Shown: one piece after another, positions 35,294 through 45,336 of the stretch
Numbering within the stretch: position 1 is the first letter of the stretch
Layout of the letters: each line of letters begins with the position of its first letter
NCBI RefSeq assembly: GCF_000512585.2
Contig: NC_089241.1
Coordinates: forward strand, 6,280,001 to 6,344,000
DNA: 64,000 nt
Direction: 5' to 3'
From: Kwoniella bestiolae CBS 10118
Lineage: Eukaryota > Basidiomycota > Tremellomycetes > Tremellales > Cryptococcaceae
Program-made: the position numbers and the translations under genes
The notes under the pieces: model-generated
What the model was told of the DNA's origin: nothing
Seen by the model: the letters and a program-made list of their open reading frames with translations, nothing else
Databases searched by the model: none

Positions 35294-35999
35294 TTAGAGC
35301 TCTTTAACCTGTGGTGAGCGTTTGAAATCGCTGAGCTGCAGTATCAGATCGTCATCTTCGTCTTCATCTTCTTCTATGGTTTCAATGGGATACCAAGGAT
35401 GTCAGCTTTGTTTGTTCTTTTGCTCCGGGGGACCGGGACTTGTGCGATGCTTACTCACCGAGCGAATCTACTTCGTCTGCCTCTTTACGTTTGATACATG
35501 AGGGGTCGAATGTCTTTGTAGGTACGTCTGGGGCGATCGACCCATCAGCGAACATCAGATAAGAATGGGAAGATGTCTCATCCCGACTGAGGTGGGAGGG
35601 GTAAGGGTACACTCACATCGTCCTTGAATCTCTTCCTCGGCTAGGTAGACTTGACGAATCCTGTTTGATTTGAGTGAGAAATCGCCTACGAAATCATCGT
35701 GACATGTTCGGTACAGTCCTCAAATTCCGAGAGAGGAGGGATGAGGAATGAGGGTTGAAGGTTGAAGGCTGAGAGAGGACTAACGAGAAGGGAACATCCC
35801 TGGTCTTTGGGGTAGGCTCAGTGCTGCGGTGGAGATTGAGGATATGGACACCATCGATAACATCATGAGGGTTTGGGGGATGTACATCATTGTGAGTATA
35901 GTCGAGGGTTAGGATTTGCCAGGTGAGAGAAGGAAGTTCAAGTCTTTGTACGGTGGGTGCAAGGACGAGAAGCGAGTTTGAAAAACTACTTTCAAGCAT
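35294..35999 (-). CDS. Hypothetical protein with acidic C-terminus
   Basis: Four exons join in phase and give a protein of about 150 aa that I do not recognise. It starts MLESSFSNSLLVLAPTVQRL, continues LELPSLTWQILTLDYTHNDV, and after intron 1 reads IRQVYLAEEEIQGRYVPTKT followed by FDPSCIKRKEADEVDSL. The last exon is EEDEDEDDDLILQLSDFKRS, ending VKEL. The consistent donors (GTTAGT, GTGAGT, GTGAGT) and open phase across three introns argue that it is real. An in-frame ATG at 36041 would add a hydrophobic stretch read through a TA-rich tract, so the inner start was preferred. The final VKEL is not a clean ER retention signal. No domain, signal peptide or membrane span is evident. Confidence 0.6.
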
Positions 36000-36672
36000 A
36001 CATGTGTAAATATATACATATATAGCAGTCAATATAAGCAACTCTCCCAGGAAACGAGGAGGAATCAGTCAATTGATACAGACGAATTGACATGTCCTTA
36101 TCAAGCGGAATGAATTTTACTCGTGCAGTATGAGAGATGAACACATTGCCAAAACTTGGGTTCGAAACATGGCTTTGTATCCAATTGAAATGATATTGTA
36201 AATTCCAATGCTTATTTCATTGAATTGGAGGGAGTTAAATACATTTTCGTCACGTTCACATCCCCTGTGGACGTGATGGAGATGCAACGCTCCGGCCGTG
36301 GGCTCTTGTAGTTCTGTACTTGCATCCTGAATCGCATTGTACATGCACCACTGCCCATGGTGTCTCCAGGCTGCCCCTCTCTTGGGATCTAAGCATGTGC
36401 CATGTGCCACAGTGTTGAGTGGCGAATATACAGTACAGTACAGTATGCTACAGTATAACCGGGCCTGAGTTACCGGTTCAACCGTCGAATCCGTTGAATG
36501 GTCGAATCACGGTGACGTTGTTTTAAGAATAGATGCGAGGAATGCACCATCCTATCATTGGACTTCTCTCTCTTCTTTCTTTTGCAAGTGCAACTGCAAC
36601 TCAAACACAACTCATTCTAGTTAGCAAAACTATACTGTCCACCCTGATCGCATAGTATACCATCTATTCGCC
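36000..36672. promoter_or_regulatory. Divergent promoter region, hypothetical gene / TMEM14 gene
   Basis: About 670 bp between divergent starts. A TA-rich tract (36006-36024) abuts the minus-strand start. ACAGT-type short repeats lie at about 36430-36452. No further gene supported. Confidence 0.4.
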
Positions 36673-37401
36673 ATGGTGAGGCTCATCACGCTCTCCAGAC
36701 CAATTTGTAACTCCGCTGATGTCATTACTTCACTGGACAGTCCCACAAACCAATAGCGACTGTAAGTCTCCCCCCATCTTTCACCATAGATCACTCTACC
36801 CACCAGGCTAAGACCGTTATGTTGACTACGTACGCTGATCCACCCTCCACACCTAGCTCTCGGGCTTCTCCCTCCTAGGAGGTATCTTCGCATATACCAA
36901 ATTCGGCTCGACCCCTTCGTTGGTCGGGTCGTTCGGGATTGGTAGTTTGATGTTGTTGTCTAGTATGAGGATACGGGATGGGATGGATTATGGGTATGAG
37001 GGGGCTGTGGGTGAGTGCGGCTGCTGGCTTTTCTGGGTTGGCGGTAGATTGGGAGGGGAGTCGGGATGGGTAGAGAATCAAGGTGTCCTTTGTCTAATAG
37101 ATAAGTCTGGCTGAGTGATTGGATGGACGGTGGTATACACCTCTCAGATTAACGTTCATGCTGATTACACCTCTCATACAAATGTAGCTAGCTCGGTAGC
37201 GTTGGTGATTCCAACATTGAGGTGGGTCTACCATGATCCAATCAGTTGGCGAGATATTGTATCCCCACGCTCACACCTTGCGCGATTAGACGAACGATCA
37301 AAACCCGATTACCTGTCCCTGCGACAGTATGCGCGCTAGCCACAGCAAGTACAGCGTATTACATCTCAGCTCTGAGCGAATTCAAGAAACACGCCATCTA
37401 A
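36673..37401 (+). CDS. TMEM14-family membrane protein
   Basis: Small four-helix membrane protein of the TMEM14/UPF0136 family; animal TMEM14C acts in the mitochondrial inner membrane in porphyrin transport. Five coding exons: the ATG alone (36673-36675), a 21-nt microexon SHKPIAT (36741-36761), then LSGFSLLGGIFAYTKFGS through DYGYEGAV, then ASSVALVIPTLR, and finally RTIKTRLPVPATVCALATAS through SEFKKHAI. The Gly-rich helix GGIFAYTKFGSTPSLVGSFG and the PVPATVCALATASTAYY ending match the family. The last acceptor is the TAG before ACGAACG at about 37294; using the later CAG breaks the frame. Length is about 115 aa, normal for the family. Confidence 0.85.
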
Positions 37402-37814
37402 GTCGAATCTTGAATCTCAGGTCAGGTCAATCTCGTTCGAGTAAACATTGCAGAGTGAATAATGGGTCATCGGGGAACGCAGGAAGGGATTATAGCAGAT
37501 GTGATTGGATTGGGCTCGAGCAGGATGGAAGAAGGAACGAAATGCGGTTATCTTTGTAACACTTATCAAGAGAATCATGTGAGATATGAATCATTATGGC
37601 ATATGAGCTTAAAGCCTCTTTAGGTATCAATAATATGAACCCTACAGGTGGACGTCCTGCTTTGCTTTTGATATGTGCGAGTACAGATCATTAAGGGTGA
37701 AATGACACTGTCAAACTGATGAGTGAGGTTTGAGCTCAACATCCAATGCAATTCATGGTATATATCAATGCTAGGTATATTTGTACTCTTGTCCTCGCCC
37801 TTCACACAAGCAAT
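37402..37814. other. Convergent intergenic spacer, nothing seen
   Basis: About 410 bp between the TMEM14 gene and the 3' end of the ALKBH7-like gene. No open frame with protein character. Confidence 0.45.
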
Positions 37815-38965
37815 CTACAGTTGAGCAGGTTTCGAAGGTGTATCCTATATACATATGTCAGATGACGTTATCCGTTATGTATTCAGTTACATGGTAATAT
37901 TGCTCACCCTTATCATTATACTGATCCTATGACCCTGATTCAGCTTCTCTCCGTTCCATTCTGATCCTTCTGTTGAGTAGGGGAGTATCGAATGCTCGTA
38001 TTCGTATCGAATCGAATCGCTGCGAGTAGTCAAGAAGCATAAGCTCGATCGTTTTTGATTTCAACAAGAGGGATACGGCTTTGACATTGATTCGTCAACT
38101 ACTATAAGTACGGTCGTCCTCGAGCTTCATCAAAATGCCTTACTCGTGATTAATCCACTCACCGCTGCAAATACACACTCCCACTACCCAGCCTCACATC
38201 CCATCCCTCATCTTTTCGATCCTTCCTACGCAATCTCATTATCCTCTCACCACCCAGCGATACTCCACAAATATATTTTCCAGAAGCTTCCAAATTGTCA
38301 ACGTGAGGAAGGATCTCGCCAGCCGGTGAGAGATGCAGTAAATGGGTGATGGTGCCTTCTGGCGGTATCTGATCTGATTGTAACTGTGATGGTGGCAAGT
38401 CAGGTAAGAGGGAGTACAGTTTGGATATCGTTGATACGAGGTTCGAAGAGGGGTTGGGAGGGAGTGAGGATAGGAGGGTTTCGCGATAATTGTGGATTAC
38501 CGAGTCGTAGTGGCCCTGCACACGTCGCATAGTCGGAAATTCAGCCTATCGCCTATCGTATCCTGCGTTACAGCTATAAGCATCGAGGAAGTGCATACGA
38601 CCCACCTCCTGAAATCCATACTCCCTATCAAATAGCTTCTGTAGCTCGTCTCCTTCGTCTTGAGACTGAGAAGGCGATTTACCTTTCCTCCGTCTCTTGA
38701 GGGTAGAGTCCACTCGGTCTAGTTTCCATAATGCCATTTGAACTAGGGTTCTACATTCTTCGATACTAAAGAAATTGGGCCAGAATAGGAAATCATCTGG
38801 TCTGACTGACTTTGAAGAAGATGGGTCGCCGTAGGATTCTATAAGTGGTGAGGAGGATTGTAGAGTTAATGGTGAGGGCAAGGGTGGATGAGGAAGGGTA
38901 TGGAGGAATCGTTTGTTAGATTGTCGGAAAGATGGTCTGGGTAGTCGAATAGCGGGGTATCTCAT
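37815..38965 (-). CDS. ALKBH7-like mitochondrial 2-oxoglutarate/Fe(II) dioxygenase
   Basis: AlkB-family oxygenase of the ALKBH7 type, known in animals as a mitochondrial protein. The start MRYPAIRLPRPSFRQSNKRF is Arg/Ser-rich without acidic residues, as in a mitochondrial presequence. Then FLFWPNFFSIEECRTLVQMA, and, after an intron, HLLHLSPAGEILPHVDNLEA with the iron-binding H-x-D (HVD), YICGVSLGGERIMRLRR, SGSVYLQR, and the exon DSIRYEYEHSILPYSTEGSE with the distal His. GHRISIMIR supplies the 2-oxoglutarate-binding Arg, and a last short exon ends DTPSKPAQL. All iron and cosubstrate ligands are present. The two 3' exons are separated by roughly 150- and 60-nt introns. Confidence 0.85.
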
Positions 38966-39341
38966 GATTTGTCGGTAGATGGGGTGCTGAAGGGCTGGTA
39001 CTTGCAGTTCTTCTTTATTTAAGGATCAGAATCATCATTCACATATAGCTCATATAGCTTTCATTCCTTGAACATCCGAGATCTCGTAACAACAATAAAT
39101 ATTGAGACAATTGCCCACGGACATCTCCGCTCACGAGGTGAATTATGTTATGTCCGGTTATCCGACCCACGGTGACGGTGACAAAGCTAAAACTATGGTG
39201 TGATACATACATCTGCAGTTGAATTCCTTATCAACCACAATTTCAACATTCTTCACACTTCCTTTCAACAAACCTATCACATCAAGGTAACCTACTCCTC
39301 TTCTTCAACTGATTCACCATTCAGCTCAAATCTCACCCACC
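38966..39341. promoter_or_regulatory. Divergent promoter region ALKBH7-like / FMN1
   Basis: 376 bp between divergent starts with TATA-poor, A/T-rich sequence on the ALKBH7 side and a CT-rich leader before FMN1. No named motif. Confidence 0.4.
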
Positions 39342-40502
39342 ATGGCAGCCCAAGCTCCTGCACCCGCCCCTCCCAACGCACCAATGGCGCCCGTCTCACG
39401 ATCGAGTCGACCGACCATCGTAGGTCCCGATCAGCCCGAGGACCCATACCCCATGAGACTGGAAGGTACCGTCACGAAGGGTTTTGGTAGAGGTGCGAGG
39501 TTCCTCGGTATACCCACTGGTGAGTGACCCGCACCTGCAACATATGTCAATGTGCTGACCGTCTGTACTATCCATTTATATTCTACGTCATTCCTGTGAT
39601 CTACAATATTGGTATTACAATCCGATTACACGAATAGCAAACCTCCCCGATACCTCCCTCGATCCTCTAAACGCACTCAACATGACAGGAATATACTACG
39701 GCTTCGCCCGAATCCACCCCTCCTCCTCCACCCCTCTCCCCTCCACATACCCTACACCCGTCCACTCCTCAGGTCCCTCTTCCCCCTCATTGGCATCTTC
39801 CACAGCACCCAACCCATTCCATAAAGCCCAGAACGCCCATGAGCTGAGCAAAGAGGCGCTGGAGAGTCTGCCGACTATCACTGCGCCCTATCCGCCTGAG
39901 GAACATGCGCAGAGGTGGAACAAGGAGGACGAGAAGATATGGCCGATGGTTATGAGTGTGGGGTGGAATCCGTATTTCAAGAATGAGAAGATAACTGCTG
40001 TGAGTGTGGAGACAGAGTGGGGAAACCCCTCTTCATCATTCTGCCTGCGTATCCTGCTTTCACCCCTCATTGCAATATCATTCGCATCGACTCCACCTCC
40101 TCTTCGGAGCGGCAATTGCAAGAATTATCAAAGACACCTCTCCACCTTGCATATCGTGCTGACGCTTACCCATATACTCGAATACAGGAAGTACACATAA
40201 TGCACCCGTTCAAAGCGGATTTCTACGGGCATCACATGTCAGTCCTGGTATTAGGCTATATACGACCCGAACTAGACTACGTCTCGAAAGGTGAGTGGGG
40301 GCATGTCTCCTTGAGGTCCTTTATTCAAACACTACTGAAAGTGTTACAAACAAAGCATAGATGCTAATCTATCATCTCACACCTCGCAGAAGCGCTAATA
40401 GAAGATATCCAGACGGACGTGAGGGTAGCTCTGAACAGCCTGGCGAGGACTGATTATGCGCGATACGCTGAGGATCCATTCCTCACCAAAGATCGAGTGT
40501 AG
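39342..40502 (+). CDS. FMN1: Riboflavin kinase
   Basis: Phosphorylates riboflavin with ATP to FMN. Exons join as MAAQAPAPAPPNAPMAPVSR to RLEGTVTKGFGRGARFLGIP, then TANLPDTSLDPLNALNMTGI, YYGFARIHP, a Ser/Pro-rich insert, MVMSVGWNPYFKNEKITA, then EVHIMHPFKADFYGHHMSVL, GYIRPELDY, and a final exon ending PFLTKDRV. The flavokinase signature is clear: GFGRGARFLGIPTANL with the PTAN metal/nucleotide loop, SVGWNPYFKN and HIMHPFKADFYG with the catalytic Glu after EKITAE. The Pro/Ser insert after GFARIHP is typical of basidiomycetes. The N-terminus is Ala/Pro-rich rather than a clear targeting peptide. Introns near 39522, 40000 and 40291. Confidence 0.92.
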
Positions 40503-41198
40503 GGCTCTGCCCTCGAGCTCGAAGGATAAAGGACTAGGTCGATTGGTAATATCGGTATACGAGGCCAGAGCATCGATGTATACAACTGGAGATGAGTGAC
40601 AGTCAGAGATGGATTGACAATCAGAAGGTGGAATGTCATATCATCGCAGAAAAGAAGAAGAGCATTGTTGTCTATAGAATGTGCTCAAGACGAGGTATAT
40701 TGCCAGGAGGCATGTCACATAGAAATGATAATATGTGATGATGTGTATACAATACAAATAATCACCTGGCCTCGCAAAGACTGTTCTGTTCCCTGTCCTC
40801 AGGTTTTGCCCCGCCAGACTTATACTCGTATATGGTGTTATTTGGGGGACAAACGCATCAACATACAAAAAAGCGTTAGTCGACCAAGCCAAAGCTGAAC
40901 CGGACGCTTTCTCAATATCACGTTGAGATTCACTAGCCATATTAACATTCTCATTTTCATTCTCATTCTATAAAAGTACCGACCAACCAAATCAAAAAGT
41001 TTCAAAAAACATGGCCAAGCCAAAAGATACAATGATCCATATTCATCTATCTATCAACCGAGAGTAAGAAAGAACAAAACATATTAGACCAGATTAAATG
41101 TGATTTAGTATAGATATATAATAATGATATTTAGTAAATATTTTCAGAGGGTATATATATTCAATGTTCGACCGTAAGACAGGAGAAAACAAAAACGT
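40503..41198. other. Convergent intergenic spacer
   Basis: About 700 bp between FMN1 and the 3' end of the CBM gene. A 99-codon minus-strand frame (40641-40940) begins MASESQRDIEKASGSALAWS, but shows no domain and no splice context, so I do not call it. A/T-rich sequence at 41085-41160. Confidence 0.45.
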
Positions 41199-43769
41199 TT
41201 ACTTCGATTTATCTTTAGGCGAGAAGGCGTGTTTGATCTACATCATATCGAAGCCATCAGCATCACTTCATTCATCATATCATTCAATCTTGATCATGTG
41301 TTGGAGAAAGAGCCCAAAACCCACCTTGCCGAAGAAGCTCGATTTCCTCTTCCTAATATCTGAATCAGTGGTTTTCTCCTTGGTATGCGTGGATTTAGCA
41401 GGAGTAGAAGCCGGGGTAGAAGTAGCCGAAGCAGGCACAGCAGCGGAAGCAGGAGCAGGGGTAGATACGTCTTTGGCGGGCGTGGCTGGCGCAGCTTTAG
41501 CAGGGGTTGAAGGGGCAACAGGTGCGGGCGCGGTGGTAGTAGTCGCTGGCTGGGCCGAAGGAGTGATCTTATCGATGTTCTTAGATTGATCTTCCTTCTT
41601 GGGTGGAGTGATGTTGGACGTAGGAGCATCAGGAGCGACCTTAGGCTCTGAAAGAGGGTTATCGGAACCGGCGGCGGTTCTGATTGGATCACGCTCGGCG
41701 ATTTCCTTCTCCTTCTTGGCTGATATGCCGGGGTTGGACGAGATAGGCTTGGTACCCGCCGTATCTTCCAGTGTGGTAGATGGTTTACTTCGGTCTTTGG
41801 ATGGATCGACGTCTGATACGGTCGTGATGACAGGTTGAGGGACTAGTTGATGGTTGTCTACTGTCTCGTGTTGAGCGGGGATATCGTGTTCGGTGTTCTT
41901 GGGAGGTTCACCGTGGTTGAGTTGGTTGAGAGTTTCAGAAGGGGCGACTGAAGCTATATCGTGATATCCCTCGATCAGTTCCTCTCCTATACCAGATATT
42001 GAGTTGGGCCAGATCAACTCACTAGTAGGCTCAGCAGTCTTAGGCAATGGGACATCTGAGATACCAGTGGTGTCCTTTGAAGTACCAAGTTTCAACTCGT
42101 CAACTTTCTCTTGCAAGGCATCTACAGCAGAAGCTGAGGGGGTAGTACCGACGGGTGCAACAGCGTCAGTAGGCGCATCGGTCTTTTCGAGGGTGTTGAT
42201 GTCGATTCCCTGGGCTTTGGCATCGGCGACGGAGAGCTGTGAGATGAGTCAAGATGTCATCAGCAATGCAATCATTTCATCTAACCAATCACGATGTCTC
42301 AACGAATCGACTTGGAAATCAAAGCACTAAAGGTAGCAATGCAAACCCAAAAGGATAACTCATCCTAGCAGCACAAATGAAACCCCACTCACGGGACCAG
42401 TATGCGCAATATCAACCCCCGTGAGATTCTCAACAGCCACAGCGGCATTCCCAACGACCGCCCCGATAGCAGCCAGAGCTCCAGCAGCGAAGTCCGAAGC
42501 CCTTTCAGCTATACCCTGTTCCTCCTCGGTGGCAGGTTGAGGAGCTTCACCGATATTGGCTTGTTTAGCTACTTTCTCAATTTGCACGGGGATAGGTTCC
42601 TCTGCTAGGGGTTTGGCACCTGCCTTTACATGAGCGTCGTGGGTGGCGTCGGGAGCAGGAACGACGGGGTTGGCAGCTAATTCGGCGGGTTGGGCAGCGG
42701 GAGCGGTAGTGGTGGTGCTGGCGGGAGCAGTGGTGGTATCTGTGGGTACAGTTGTAGATTTAGATTTTGGTGAGGTAGGGAAGACCGGTCCACCAAGTAC
42801 AAACGCTGAACCAGAGGCTGAACCAGGTGCGGAGGAAGCTATCAATGTTGAAGGTTCGGTCTTCTGGCTTTGGCTAGTTGGTGCGGGAGTATCATCCAGG
42901 TTCTTCTTGGTCGCAGGTACAGCAGCTGGGACTGGACCGGTGCTGAGTTCTTTGGTGCTAGTGGTGGGCGACGAAGATGGTTTGTCATGTTCGGTGGGTT
43001 TGGCGGTCTTTTCGGCTGAGGCGGGGGCTGGGGTAGGGGCAGCAGCAGCCACGGCTGAGGAAGGTTCGGAAGGGGAAGAGGTGGGTATGGGGGCGGGTGG
43101 GGCGGTGTAGACGTTGTTCATGTTTCCGGCGGCGTCTGGGAAGTTGTGAAAAACAATGTCAGGATGTCACTACGCCTTGCAGACTGTTGAATAAAATAAA
43201 TTAGGGAGAAGGGTCGTCCAGCAGTGAGCATGACAAAGAAGGTAGCGGAAAAAAAACCAACTCACCCCATTCCTTAGCCTCGTCTTCCCTGACTTTCCAT
43301 TCTATATTACACATTAACATGTCAAGTCAGCTTAAACGATCTGTCCATCCAGGCTAATCTCAGCTGATACGACATGTGAACACCCACCCCCATCGACAAC
43401 ATATTTGAAAGCCTGCTTCTCACCCCAAGGCAGCGGGACCTGAGCGGTGAAACTTCCATCTGCCTGTTTCTGGAGGGGCGTGGCGTCTGCGGACCAGTTG
43501 TTGAAGTTTCCAGCTATGTTTACCTGTTGTCGTTGGCATCCATAGGTTTGGTATCGAGGGAGGGAGAATAAAGGAATGCGGAGCAAGGAAGATAGAAGGA
43601 TACAGTTGTCAGCGATATTCATGACATATACCATCACGAGCACTTGGACTTCCGCCTCTGAATGATATTCATAGATTGGTTATGATCATATCAGTTGACG
43701 AGGGTCACTCACACTTTGTGCGCCTGCTCCCCATGAGAAAGTAGCTTGATGTTTATCGGTCGAGCTCAT
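41199..43769 (-). CDS. AMPK1_CBM-domain protein (Crp1/Mdg1 type), intact body (copy A)
   Basis: Protein with an N-terminal glycogen-binding-like domain and a long Pro/Ala/Thr/Lys-rich tail, of the fungal Crp1/Mdg1 type. Exon 1 is MSSTDKHQATFSWGAGAQS; then VNIAGNFNNWSADATPLQKQ, PLPWGEKQAFKYVVDG, EWKVREDEAKEW, and DAAGNMNNVYTAPPAPIPTS opens the long low-complexity exon. The domain keeps the NFNNW, KYVVDG and NNVY positions of AMPK-beta-type CBM48. A further exon starts LSVADAKAQGIDINTLEKTD; the last is IKHAFSPKDKSK, after KSSFFGK, a C-terminal motif seen in this protein group. Only 136 bp of upstream sequence belong to this copy before the broken duplicate starts, so its promoter is doubtful. 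See the duplication. Confidence 0.82.
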
Positions 43770-44912
43770 CGTGTTGACTTTAACCTGTAGTATCGAGCGT
43801 GATTATAGTATCGTATGTGGTATGCAGTGATTTGATCTGACCCTCTTGAATTGTCGATGGGCTTATACTTTATGTTGTTGATGTTGCTTTGATTGTGATT
43901 GTTGAGGTTCTTCTTGGTCGCAGGTACAGCAGCTGGGACTGGACCGGTGCTGAGTTCTTTGGTGCTAGTGGTGGGCGACGAAGATGGTTTGTCATGTTCG
44001 GTGGGTTTGGCGGTCTTTTCGGCTGAGGCGGGGGCTGGGGTAGGGGCAGCAGCAGCCACGGCTGAGGAAGGTTCGGAAGGGAAGAGGTGGGTATGGGGGC
44101 GGGTGGGGCGGTGTAGACGTTGTTCATGTTTCCGGCGGCGTCTGGGAAGTTGTGAAAAACAATGTCAGGATGTCACTACGCCTTGCAGACTGTTGAATAA
44201 AATAAATTAGGGAGAAGGGTCGTCCAGCAGTGAGCATGACAAAGAAGGTAGCGGAAAAAAAACCAACTCACCCCATTCCTTAGCCTCGTCTTCCCTGACT
44301 TTCCATTCTATATTACACATTAACATGTCAAGTCAGCTTAAACGATCTGTCCATCCAGGCTAATCTCAGCTGATACGACATGTGAACACCCACCCCCATC
44401 GACAACATATTTGAAAGCCTGCTTCTCACCCCAAGGCAGCGGGACCTGAGCGGTGAAACTTCCATCTGCCTGTTTCTGGAGGGGCGTGGCGTCTGCGGAC
44501 CAGTTGTTGAAGTTTCCAGCTATGTTTACCTGTTGTCGTTGGCATCCATAGGTTTGGTATCGAGGGAGGGAGAATAAAGGAATGCGGAGCAAGGAAGATA
44601 GAAGGATACAGTTGTCAGCGATATTCATGACATATACCATCACGAGCACTTGGACTTCCGCCTCTGAATGATATTCATAGATTGGTTATGATCATATCAG
44701 TTGACGAGGGGTCACTCACACTTTGTGCGCCTGCTCCCCATGAGAAAGTAGCTTGATGTTTATCGGTCGAGCTCATCGTGTTGACTTTAACCTGTAGTAT
44801 CGAGCGTGATTATAGTATCGTATGTGGTATGCAGTGATTTGATCTGACCCTCTTGAATTGTCGATGGGCTTATACTTTATGTTGTTGATGTTGCTTTGAT
44901 TGTGATTGTTGA
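42899..44912. repeat. 1007-bp tandem duplication of the 5' half of the CBM gene
   Basis: Copy A is 42899-43905 and copy B 43906-44912. Comparison by eye shows the units identical except for two single-G length differences: four G at 43072-43075 versus three in copy B, and GAGGG near 43691 versus GAGGGG in copy B. The unit spans part of exon 4, exons 1-3 and 136 bp before the ATG. The junction GTTGA/GGTTC shares only one base with both ends, so no long homology drove it. Confidence 0.93.
43870..44776 (-). pseudogene. Truncated, frameshifted CBM gene copy (copy B)
   Basis: Same exons 1-3 as the intact copy, starting at 44776, and the first part of exon 4. Loss of one G in a run near 44079 shifts the frame after PAPIPTSS, and the frame ends at 43870. 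If translated alone it would give about 165 residues: the whole carbohydrate-binding domain plus a foreign Pro/Leu-rich tail. This copy keeps the native upstream region. Exon 3 of this copy could instead be spliced to exon 4 of the intact copy, restoring the full protein; this is inference. Confidence 0.75.
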
Positions 44913-45336
44913 TGTCGACAAGAGTAATGCAATGTATCAACAAGTGACTATGTTTATGGAATGTATGAGTAATTTGACCAAAAGAGGAGGATGACGCTCT
45001 CTCTTTCTTTATGAGTCTGTTGAATATGAGAAAACGGGTACAAGTACAGTAGTGTAGTTGTGAGGGGCAAAAACAGCTAAATTAAGGGTAATGGGGCAGA
45101 TCTGGACCACATAACATATGCACCAATGTGGCAATTTACTAATGTAAACAAACACAACATGAGATGACGCACATGCTCGATCACCCCCAACGTGCTAACT
45201 GCTCGTACATATCGTGGATACTCATGCATCGTACTAATCTAGAGATCACAGCCCATCATGCATCGAACGTATCGCTATTTTCTACCCATTGTCTATCTAA
45301 CCCTCCGGTATGTCTATCCGCATAGTGCTATCAATC
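44913..45336. promoter_or_regulatory. Upstream region of the CBM locus / 3' side of ZIP gene
   Basis: 424 bp of unduplicated sequence, presumably with the native promoter of the CBM locus (transcribed leftward) and the 3' end of the ZIP transporter. A/T-rich, no clear TATA box. Confidence 0.4.

Noticed and set aside
36155..36166. Second B-box-like match (GGTTCGAAACA)
   Set aside because: The last two consensus C positions are wrong and there is no tRNA-like context.
40641..40940. 99-codon minus-strand frame as a gene
   Set aside because: No domain, no membrane or signal feature, no intron in an intron-dense genome, and it lies in a convergent 3' region.
43332..44649. Two identical 103-codon frames starting MLVMVYVMN
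   Set aside because: They begin inside the long intron 1 of each CBM copy and merely run into exon 2; splicing from MSSTDK explains the domain better.
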